A stretch of DNA of 64,000 nt from RGIG4576 sp964613095 (GTDB lineage: Bacteria > Bacteroidota > Bacteroidia > Bacteroidales > Muribaculaceae): the NCBI GenBank assembly GCA_964613095.1, contig CAZTFX010000002.1, positions 20,521 to 84,520 of the forward strand. Direction: 5' to 3'. Positions 15,247 to 22,864 of the stretch are shown here, piece after piece; the first letter of the stretch is position 1; each line of letters starts with the position of its first letter. Both the position numbers and the translations under genes were made by a program. Below the pieces are notes generated by a model. The model worked only from the letters and a program-made list of their open reading frames with translations, had not been told where the DNA came from and made no database searches.

Positions 15247-18018
15247 ATGGAATATAATCATAAAGATATTGAGAAGCGTTGGCAACAGTATTGGAAAGAA
15301 AACAATACTTATAAGACTGAGGTGGATAAAAGTCGTCCTAAATACTATGTACTCGACATGTTTCCTTATCCTTCCGGAGCAGGATTACATGTAGGTCATC
15401 CATTGGGATATATAGCTTCCGATATTTTTTCGAGATACAAAAGATTGCAAGGTTTTAATGTACTTCATCCTATGGGATATGATGCGTACGGATTGCCTGC
15501 CGAACAATATGCTATCCAAACTGGTCAACATCCTGAAGTTACAACTATGCAAAACATTGCTCGTTATCGTGAACAATTGGATAAAATAGGGTTTTGTTAT
15601 GATTGGAGTCGTGAAATAAAGACTTGTGAACCTTCTTATTATAAATGGACTCAATGGGCATTTATACAAATGTTCAAGAGTTATTTTAATACCAAACTTA
15701 ATAAGGCTTGTCCTATAAGTGAACTTGAAGAATATTTTGCAGTCAATGGAAGTAAAGATATTCCTGCACATGGAACAGAAGAACTAGAATTTACTACCAA
15801 AGAGTGGAATTCATACACTCAAAAGGAAAAAAATGATATTCTTATGAACTATCGTATAGCTTATCTTGGCAATACAATGGTAAATTGGTGTCCAAAACTT
15901 GGTACTGTGCTTGCTAATGATGAAGTGAGTGAAGGTGTATCATTACGCGGAGGTTATCCGGTAGAACAAAAATTAATGTATCAATGGTGTCTTCGCGTGA
16001 GTGCATACGCAGGACGCTTGTTGAATGATTTGGATACTATAGAATGGAGTGATTCTATTAAGGAAACACAACGTAACTGGATAGGATATAGCGAAGGTGC
16101 TGAAATGCTATTCCCTGTGGCAAATAAAGATTTCCAATTAAAGATATTTACTACTCGTGCCGATACTATATTTGGTGTTACTTTCATGGTACTTGCTCCT
16201 GAAAGTGAATATGTAGAAATGGTAGTAACTGAAGATCAAAAAGCTGCTGTTGATGCTTATCTTGATGAAGTAAAGCATAAAACGGAACGTGAACGCATGA
16301 TAGATAAAAAGGTATCGGGTGTGTTCTCAGGTTCATACGCAGTAAATCCAATAACAGGTAAAAATATTCCTATATATATAAGTGATTATGTACTTGCAGG
16401 TTATGGTACAGGTGCTATTATGGCTGTTCCTGCTCATGATAGTCGTGACTATGCATTTGCAAAGCATTTCGGTCTTGAAATAGTTCCACTTATTGAGGGT
16501 TGTGATGTGAGTGAAGAAAGTTTTGATGCTAAGGAAGGGATAATGACCAATTCTTCTAATGATAAACTTCAACTTAACGGACTTTCAGTAAAAGAAGCTA
16601 TTGCTAAAACAAAAGTATATATAAAAGAAAGTGGTATAGGTAAGGTAAAAGTTAATTATCGTCTTCGCGATGCTATTTTCAGTCGTCAGCGCTATTGGGG
16701 TGAACCGTTCCCTGTTTATTATGATGAAAATAATCAACCTCAAGTGTTAAGTTATGAAGAATTGCCTCTTCTTCTTCCTGAAGTAGATAAATTTTTACCT
16801 ACTGAAACAGGAGAACCTCCTCTAGGACGTGCTAAAAATTGGATAAATAATGATGGTCGTCCTCTTGAACTTAATACAATGCCTGGTTTTGCAGGTTCTT
16901 CGGCTTATTACTTGCGATATATGGATCCAAAGAACGAGAATGCACTTGTTTCAACCGAAGCAAATGAATATTGGCGTAATGTGGATTTATATATTGGTGG
17001 TACTGAGCATGCTACCGGACACTTGATTTACAGTCGTTTCTGGAATAAGTTCTTGTATGACTATGGTTACGTGTGCGAATCGGAACCATTCAAGAAACTT
17101 ATAAATCAAGGTATGATTCAAGGTCGTTCAAACTTTGTATATCGTATAAAGGATACAAATACATTCGTATCTTATAATTTGAAAAAAGATTATGATGTAA
17201 CACCTATTCACGTTGATGTTAATATTGTGAGCAACGATATTCTTGACTTGGAAAAATTCAAAGCATGGCATCCTGAATTTAATAATGCCGATTTTGTACT
17301 TGAAGATGGTAAATATGTATGTGGTTGGGCTGTTGAAAAGATGTCAAAATCAATGTTCAACGTAGTAAATCCTGATGATATAGTTGAAGTTTACGGAGCC
17401 GATACACTTCGTCTTTATGAAATGTTCTTAGGTCCTCTTGAACAAAGTAAGCCTTGGGATACCAACGGTATTGATGGTGTAAATCGTTTCTTGAAAAAAT
17501 TGTGGGGACTATTCTTTAAGGGTGATGAATTAGTAGTAAAAGAAGAAAAGGCTACACCTGAAGCGTTGAAAGCACTTCATAAATTGATAAAGAAAGTTAC
17601 ATTTGATATAGAACATTTCTCTTATAATACTTCGGTGAGTGCATTCATGATATGTGTAAACGAACTTAATTCATTTAAATGCGTAAGTAAAGAAATTTAT
17701 GATGAATTGATAGTGCTTTTGGCTCCATTTGCTCCTCATATTGCCGAAGAATTGTGGCATCGTTTAGGACATAATACCAGCGTGTGTGATGCTAAATGGC
17801 CTATATGTAATGAAGAATATTTGGTGGAAGCCAACGTAAACTACGCTATTTCTTTCAATGGCAAATCACGTTTCAATATGGCTGTTCCTAATGGAACTTC
17901 TAAAGAAGAAGTTGAAAAAATGGCACTTGCACATGAATCATCGGCTAAGTGGATGGAAGGAAAAACACCTAAAAAAGTCATAGTAGTACCAAATAAAATT
18001 GTAAATATAGTATTATAA
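15247..18018 (+). CDS. leuS: Leucyl-tRNA synthetase
   Basis: A 923-residue class I aminoacyl-tRNA synthetase charging tRNA-Leu. The HIGH-type motif is in MFPYPSGAGLHVGHPLGYIAS near the N-terminus, the editing (CP1) domain includes TTRADTIFGVTFMVLAPES and GYGTGAIMAVPAHDSRD, and KMSKS is at about 697-701 (VEKMSKSMFNVVNPDD). The C-terminal anticodon-binding and Leu-specific domains are complete. Length is slightly above E. coli LeuS (860), as in other Bacteroidetes. It lies downstream of nadA; a terminator separates it from rdgB. Confidence 0.98.
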   Translation: MEYNHKDIEKRWQQYWKENNTYKTEVDKSRPKYYVLDMFPYPSGAGLHVGHPLGYIASDIFSRYKRLQGFNVLHPMGYDAYGLPAEQYAIQTGQHPEVTTMQNIARYREQLDKIGFCYDWSREIKTCEPSYYKWTQWAFIQMFKSYFNTKLNKACPISELEEYFAVNGSKDIPAHGTEELEFTTKEWNSYTQKEKNDILMNYRIAYLGNTMVNWCPKLGTVLANDEVSEGVSLRGGYPVEQKLMYQWCLRVSAYAGRLLNDLDTIEWSDSIKETQRNWIGYSEGAEMLFPVANKDFQLKIFTTRADTIFGVTFMVLAPESEYVEMVVTEDQKAAVDAYLDEVKHKTERERMIDKKVSGVFSGSYAVNPITGKNIPIYISDYVLAGYGTGAIMAVPAHDSRDYAFAKHFGLEIVPLIEGCDVSEESFDAKEGIMTNSSNDKLQLNGLSVKEAIAKTKVYIKESGIGKVKVNYRLRDAIFSRQRYWGEPFPVYYDENNQPQVLSYEELPLLLPEVDKFLPTETGEPPLGRAKNWINNDGRPLELNTMPGFAGSSAYYLRYMDPKNENALVSTEANEYWRNVDLYIGGTEHATGHLIYSRFWNKFLYDYGYVCESEPFKKLINQGMIQGRSNFVYRIKDTNTFVSYNLKKDYDVTPIHVDVNIVSNDILDLEKFKAWHPEFNNADFVLEDGKYVCGWAVEKMSKSMFNVVNPDDIVEVYGADTLRLYEMFLGPLEQSKPWDTNGIDGVNRFLKKLWGLFFKGDELVVKEEKATPEALKALHKLIKKVTFDIEHFSYNTSVSAFMICVNELNSFKCVSKEIYDELIVLLAPFAPHIAEELWHRLGHNTSVCDAKWPICNEEYLVEANVNYAISFNGKSRFNMAVPNGTSKEEVEKMALAHESSAKWMEGKTPKKVIVVPNKIVNIVL

Positions 18019-18032
18019 TAAACCATTAATAT

Positions 18033-18066
18033 AAAATACCTTATCTTGTTTTAGGTAAGGTATTTT
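18033..18066 (+). terminator. Terminator after leuS
   Basis: Perfect 11-bp arms at 18033-18043 and 18056-18066 with a 12-base loop, followed by ATTTTTTT. The rdgB ATG is only 12 bases further on, so rdgB would depend on read-through or on a promoter within the leuS end. Confidence 0.8.
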
Positions 18067-18078
18067 ATTTTTTTAGTA

Positions 18079-18678
18079 ATGAAAGAACTCGTTTTTGCTA
18101 CAAATAATGCACACAAGTTGCGTGAATTGCGTGAAATAGTAGGAGATAAATTCAAAATTTTGAGTTTAAAAGAAATAGGTTGTAATGAAGATATTCCCGA
18201 AACAGCTTCTACTATAGAAGGTAATTCCCGTATTAAAGCAAATTATATAAAGGATAAATATGGTTATGACTGCTTTGCCGACGATACAGGGCTTGAAATA
18301 GATGCTCTTGAGGGAGAACCGGGAGTGTATTCGGCACGTTATGCAGGAGATGAGTGTAATAGTGAACGCAATATTGATAAAGTACTTGAAAAAATGTCGG
18401 GTAAAGAAAATCGTGCGGCAAGATTTGTAACGGTCATAACTTTGATATATGAAGGTAATACATGCACTTTTGAAGGTGAAGTAAAGGGTGAAATACTTAC
18501 CGAGAGACATGGAAATGGTGGATTTGGTTATGATCCTATATTCAAACCTATAGAAGCTGATTGTTCATTTGCTGAAATGAGTGCTGATGAAAAAAATGCA
18601 ATAAGTCATCGCGGACGTGCTGTAAAAAAACTTTTTGATTTTCTTCTTAAAAATAGTTTTAATTTGGATTTTGGATGA
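18079..18678 (+). CDS. rdgB: XTP/dITP diphosphatase (Ham1/RdgB)
   Basis: A 199-residue nucleotide pyrophosphatase that removes non-canonical purine triphosphates (XTP, dITP, ITP) from the pool. Diagnostic segments are FATNNAHKLRELREI at the N-terminus, DDTGLEIDALEGEPGVYSARYAG in the centre and GGFGYDPIFKP with MSADEKNAISHRGRA near the end. Length is normal. Its 3' end overlaps the 3' end of the convergent MscS gene by 20 bases. Confidence 0.95.
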   Translation: MKELVFATNNAHKLRELREIVGDKFKILSLKEIGCNEDIPETASTIEGNSRIKANYIKDKYGYDCFADDTGLEIDALEGEPGVYSARYAGDECNSERNIDKVLEKMSGKENRAARFVTVITLIYEGNTCTFEGEVKGEILTERHGNGGFGYDPIFKPIEADCSFAEMSADEKNAISHRGRAVKKLFDFLLKNSFNLDFG

Positions 18679-19915
18679 GTTGATATAGTTCCAGTTCAAA
18701 GCGCGGAGCCATAAGTGCAAGATGTTCAAAAATTTCGCTTTGTACCGACTCATGTGATACCCAATCGGTTACTGTAGTATAGCAATAAATGCGTATTGGA
18801 ATACCTTGCGATGTAGGTGCCAATTCATTTACAATGAGCAAAGAATCTTGTGCTACAAGCGGATGATTGTGCAAATAAAGTGTGAGATAGGCACGGAATA
18901 ATCCGAGATTGGTATCTATGCTTCCATTTACAGCACCTTGTGAATTTTTGGTGTTTTCAACGATTCCGTTTTTGAGTTGTTCTTGTTTTAGTATTATAAA
19001 ATCGGTTAATAACGGTATATTTTTAAGAGATTCAAGCAATGAGACTGACGGTGCGTGAATGGATTGAGAAGAAATGTTATAGGAACGATTGATTTGTCGT
19101 CTTCCGCTTTCATACATCGATCTCCAATTTTGAAAAGAAGTACTCACAAGCGTATAAGGAGGGAGCATAGCAAGAGTATTATCCCAATTGCGTACTTTTA
19201 CAACAGTAAGAGATACATCGACTACAATACCGTTTGCCGGTGTTCCCGGAACTATAATCCAGTCACCAACGCGGAGCATGTCATTTTGCGATAATTGCAC
19301 ACCTGCCACAAGTCCTAGAATACTGTCTTTAAAAACCAACATAACAACGGCGGCAAAGGCTCCTAATCCGGTGAATAAAGCAAGTGGAGATTTATTGACT
19401 ATTATCGAAATTATGATGATTATACCTATGAACCATATAAGCCCTTTTGCTATTTGTGGTAAACCTTTAAGTGGATGATTATGGGTGTTTCCTACTTCGT
19501 CATAACGTCGCCAAATAAAATTAAAACATTCGTTTATAGCCAATATAATACTAAAAATCAAATAAATAATGGCTATTTTGACTACTATAGCAAGAACTTT
19601 GCTTTCAACGGAAAAAGCAAAAGGAATAAGTGATAAAAACACAATAGGCGGAATGATGTGACTTACTTTTAACAGAGCCTTTTCAGCTTGTTTTACACCG
19701 GAGTGTGAAGCTCGTCGAAACCAACGCATTTTATTGGTTATAAAAACGGCTATTTTACTTATAATCCATCCTATTCCGCAAGCAATAGCTATCACTATAG
19801 TCATATAGATGATTTCTTCAAGTGTATCGTTGTGTGGAAGTGAACATTTCTTTAGAAAATAATCTATTATTTTTATAATAGTGTGTGCTATTTTATAGGG
19901 AGGTATATTAGTCAT
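18659..19915 (-). CDS. MscS-family mechanosensitive channel, YbdG-like
   Basis: A 418-residue inner-membrane protein of the small-conductance mechanosensitive channel family. About five hydrophobic segments occupy the first 200 residues; the pore-lining TM3 and the beta domain are recognisable in GLGAFAAVVMLVFKDSIL followed by GLVAGVQLSQNDMLRVGDWI and IVVDVSLTVVKVRNWDNTL. The size, the extra N-terminal helices and the PPYTLVSTSFQNWRSM segment suggest the YbdG-type subgroup rather than classical MscS. It ends within the rdgB 3' end (20-base overlap) and is divergent from the small membrane protein gene at 20008. Confidence 0.9.
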   Translation of the reverse strand: MTNIPPYKIAHTIIKIIDYFLKKCSLPHNDTLEEIIYMTIVIAIACGIGWIISKIAVFITNKMRWFRRASHSGVKQAEKALLKVSHIIPPIVFLSLIPFAFSVESKVLAIVVKIAIIYLIFSIILAINECFNFIWRRYDEVGNTHNHPLKGLPQIAKGLIWFIGIIIIISIIVNKSPLALFTGLGAFAAVVMLVFKDSILGLVAGVQLSQNDMLRVGDWIIVPGTPANGIVVDVSLTVVKVRNWDNTLAMLPPYTLVSTSFQNWRSMYESGRRQINRSYNISSQSIHAPSVSLLESLKNIPLLTDFIILKQEQLKNGIVENTKNSQGAVNGSIDTNLGLFRAYLTLYLHNHPLVAQDSLLIVNELAPTSQGIPIRIYCYTTVTDWVSHESVQSEIFEHLALMAPRFELELYQLIQNPN

Positions 19916-19967
19916 TTTATTGAGAGTTAAAGCATTATTTATAACAAAAGTGACTTTATTTTGTTGG

Positions 19968-20003
19968 GTTGTGTATGAAAAAAAAAAAAAATGGTTACTT
20001 TTG
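19968..20003 (+). promoter_or_regulatory. Promoter with A14 spacer tract ahead of the porZ cluster
   Basis: TACTTTTG (19996-20003) matches TAnnTTTG. The likely -33 element GTTG (19968-19971) is 24 bases upstream, longer than the ~19-20 seen elsewhere in this window, and the spacer contains an uninterrupted run of 14 A (19978-19991). The predicted start of transcription falls on or next to the ATG at 20008, so the mRNA would be almost leaderless, or translation starts further in. Confidence 0.45.
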
Positions 20004-20007
20004 AAGT

Positions 20008-20475
20008 ATGGATTTTTTTGTAACAGTAGAATTTTACATTATTGCCATAACTATAGCTGTTCTTATTGCGGGATTCTTCTTAAAATCGCATAAGGAAGTT
20101 CAATCTTATTCATATATTTATCAAGGGGATGTTTCTTTTTCGGAATCGTCACATCTTGATGAAGAAGAAAGTGTGGATGTGGTATCGCAGGATAATGGAA
20201 CGACATTGATAATTCATCGTAATGTTGTATTGCCGGTAGATGCGACTGTAAATATAAAAATAGATGTGTGTGGCGAAACCGTGAGTTGTGTTGAAAAAAT
20301 GATGGAATGTATGCCCGAAGAACAGGTATTTTGTTATGATGTGAAATTTACGGTGAAATGCTTGAAATATCTTTCATATAAAATGAGATATGAATGTGTG
20401 TATAATGGAAAATGGTGTAATTTATCGTTTACCAATAATGGGAATACATCGGTGAAAAAAATATTGAAACAATAA
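20008..20475 (+). CDS. Hypothetical single-pass membrane protein, cysteine-rich
   Basis: 155 residues that I do not recognise. One hydrophobic helix lies at about 8-26 (FYIIAITIAVLIAGFFL), followed by an acidic stretch (~47-60) and a predicted beta-rich domain with seven cysteines (88, 94, 101, 109, 118, 130, 137). Basic residues directly after the helix (LKSHK) would, by the positive-inside rule, put the C-terminal domain in the cytoplasm, which fits poorly with a disulfide-rich fold. It is followed after 13 bases by the first PorZ-like gene, so the three genes probably form one transcript. A role with the PorZ pair is guesswork. Confidence 0.7.
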   Translation: MDFFVTVEFYIIAITIAVLIAGFFLKSHKEVQSYSYIYQGDVSFSESSHLDEEESVDVVSQDNGTTLIIHRNVVLPVDATVNIKIDVCGETVSCVEKMMECMPEEQVFCYDVKFTVKCLKYLSYKMRYECVYNGKWCNLSFTNNGNTSVKKILKQ

Positions 20476-20488
20476 GAAATTGACATAT

Positions 20489-22828
20489 ATGGAAAAATTA
20501 TTGAAAATAGCATTGAGTTTTACTCTTATCATATTTACATCCTTTGGGATTAAGGCTGAAAGTGATAACGGTGTGTGGAAAATACATACTATTTTTAATG
20601 ATAACAGAACGCGTGTTGTTGACACTGAAGATATGGTGTATTGTGTTACCGATAATTCTTTGAATGTTTATAATAAGGAAACAGAAAAGTTTGAATCGTT
20701 GTCAAAACTTAATAGACTTTCAGGCTATTATGTGAAAAACATTTATTACAATTATGAAAAGAAATATCTTGTAGTTACATATACCGATTTTAATATAGAT
20801 ATACTTCGTCCAGATGGAACAACCGTAAATATTTCTAATTTAAAAAATATTGCGGGTACAATAGATTGCACCATAAATGATGTTACATTCGGAAAAAATT
20901 GTTTTTATGTTGCATCAAAAGTAGGATACTTAAAAGTTGAAGACACTTATTTTACTGTGGAAAAAGCTGCTTTTTTCAATTCAAATGTACAATCGGTTGC
21001 TGAAGTGGGTGAAAACATTATTCTTTGTAACGGTAGTCAAACTTTTTATGTTTCAAAAGATGTGAATGTGAAGAATATTAGTCAAATGAAAACAACGTCA
21101 CTAGGTGTATCAGGAACACTTTTACCTATTGATGATACTCATTTTTTCTTGAATGGAAGTTTACTCTATCTGGTTACAATAAGTAAAGATGGAAGTTTTA
21201 CTAAAACGTCAGTGTCTTCGGCAAAAGTTTATGATGTGCAAGCTGCATATAATGGTTTTATAGCATTGGGAGGAACTTCGGCAACTGTTATTTCTAAATT
21301 TTATGCGTTTGATAAAAACGGAAACAAAACAGCCGATGTAACTCTTCCGGCAGAATTGAAAAATACATTGTTATCTTCCTATGAAAAAGACGGCTCTTTA
21401 TGGAGGCTCGGTGCTAAAGGATTACAAAATTTTTCGTTAAATACAACTGATTTGGCTATGACAGCAATCGGTGATGAAATAATTCCAAATTGTGTAACTG
21501 CCAAGCGAATAGGAGAATTAGTCTATAATGATAAAAATAAGAAACTTTACGTAACAAGTGGAGGTGCAAAATCTGAATATCTTATAGAAATGTATGGAAA
21601 AACTGCTTATATAAGTTCTTATGATGGGGTAACGTGGAAGAATGAGATACCAACAGATTTGAAAGGTTATAAATTTCAGGATCCATACAAACCGATATTT
21701 GATAGAACTGATCCGAATACTTTTTATGTTGGAACTTGGTATCAAGGAATTTTTAAAATAAAAAATAATGAAATTATAGCTAAATATGATTGGACTAATA
21801 GTCCATTGGTTCATGCTTTGAATAATTGGTTTTGTCATGTACCTTGTATGGATTTTGATTCATTCGGTAATTTGTGGACAATTCAACATACTGCTGATGA
21901 TAATGATAAAGAAATAACTATATTAAAAAACAGTTCTGTAAATAAGGTTGATAATATATCTTTGGAAGATTGGGTTGTTCCGGAAATTAGAACAAAGCAC
22001 CAGAAACGTTTATGTTTTCATATAGATAAAAATGATAATAAAATACTATTTGATGGAGCTTATGAAGGTTCAATTAAAATCTTTAAGAATGACGAGTTAT
22101 TTAAAAATATAGTATCTCGAGATTTTACTTATTTTTATGATCAAGATGGTAAAAAAGTAACATGGAGTCTTATTTTTGACATAGAAGAAGATAAAAATGG
22201 TATTTTATGGTTTGCAAGTACATGGGGATTATTTAGTATGAATGCTGAAAATGCTTTTAATGAAGATTTCAGTATAATAAAACCTAAAGATAAACATAAT
22301 AATTATATACTTGATAATGTATTTGTTACTTGTATTTCAACTGATGAATATAACCGTAAGTGGGTTGGTACTTTGGATGATGGGATATATTTATTAAATG
22401 AAGATTGTTCTAAGGTTTTGAAACATTTTAATAGTTCAAACAGTAGTTTTCCAAACGATAAAGTTCTTTCTATTTGTTGGAATTCTAATACTAAGTCTGT
22501 TTTTGTAGGATTAAATGGTTGTTTATTGGAATATATACCCGAAAATTATGATGATATAAGTAAAATATCAGTAAATCCAAATCATATAACTCCCTATTTT
22601 AAAGGATTTGTAGTTTTTGATAATATTCCGATTAATTCAATTTTGTATATAAAGAATTCGAATGGGGAAATAGTAAAAAACATTCAAGCAACAAGTTCCA
22701 AAGTTTATTGGAATTGTACAAATGATAATAATATTCCGGTTGAAACAGGAAATTACACATTATCGGTTAAATTAAATAATCAGATTCAGGAAAATGACAA
22801 TATACTGCAATTTAGCATAATAAAATAA
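20489..22828 (+). CDS. PorZ-like T9SS attachment-complex protein, copy 1
   Basis: 779 residues from the ATG at 20489, which starts a clear signal peptide (MEKLLKIALSFTLIIFTSFG...); a TTG nine bases upstream is less likely. The mature protein opens with the PorZ-type WKIHTIFNDNRTRVVDTEDMV, continues as two seven-bladed beta-propeller modules of the two-component-regulator-propeller type (blades such as NRKWVGTLDDGIYLLNED) and ends in a small beta domain. In Porphyromonas gingivalis PorZ sits at the surface with the sortase PorU and binds A-LPS for cargo anchoring. The terminal domain here is diverged: VNPNHITPYFKGF replaces the usual FPNPVRPEYTG seen in copy 2. Copy 2 follows after 36 bases. 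Confidence 0.78.
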   Translation: MEKLLKIALSFTLIIFTSFGIKAESDNGVWKIHTIFNDNRTRVVDTEDMVYCVTDNSLNVYNKETEKFESLSKLNRLSGYYVKNIYYNYEKKYLVVTYTDFNIDILRPDGTTVNISNLKNIAGTIDCTINDVTFGKNCFYVASKVGYLKVEDTYFTVEKAAFFNSNVQSVAEVGENIILCNGSQTFYVSKDVNVKNISQMKTTSLGVSGTLLPIDDTHFFLNGSLLYLVTISKDGSFTKTSVSSAKVYDVQAAYNGFIALGGTSATVISKFYAFDKNGNKTADVTLPAELKNTLLSSYEKDGSLWRLGAKGLQNFSLNTTDLAMTAIGDEIIPNCVTAKRIGELVYNDKNKKLYVTSGGAKSEYLIEMYGKTAYISSYDGVTWKNEIPTDLKGYKFQDPYKPIFDRTDPNTFYVGTWYQGIFKIKNNEIIAKYDWTNSPLVHALNNWFCHVPCMDFDSFGNLWTIQHTADDNDKEITILKNSSVNKVDNISLEDWVVPEIRTKHQKRLCFHIDKNDNKILFDGAYEGSIKIFKNDELFKNIVSRDFTYFYDQDGKKVTWSLIFDIEEDKNGILWFASTWGLFSMNAENAFNEDFSIIKPKDKHNNYILDNVFVTCISTDEYNRKWVGTLDDGIYLLNEDCSKVLKHFNSSNSSFPNDKVLSICWNSNTKSVFVGLNGCLLEYIPENYDDISKISVNPNHITPYFKGFVVFDNIPINSILYIKNSNGEIVKNIQATSSKVYWNCTNDNNIPVETGNYTLSVKLNNQIQENDNILQFSIIK

Positions 22829-22864
22829 GCATTGATATTTGCCGTTATATAAGTATTAATTTAT

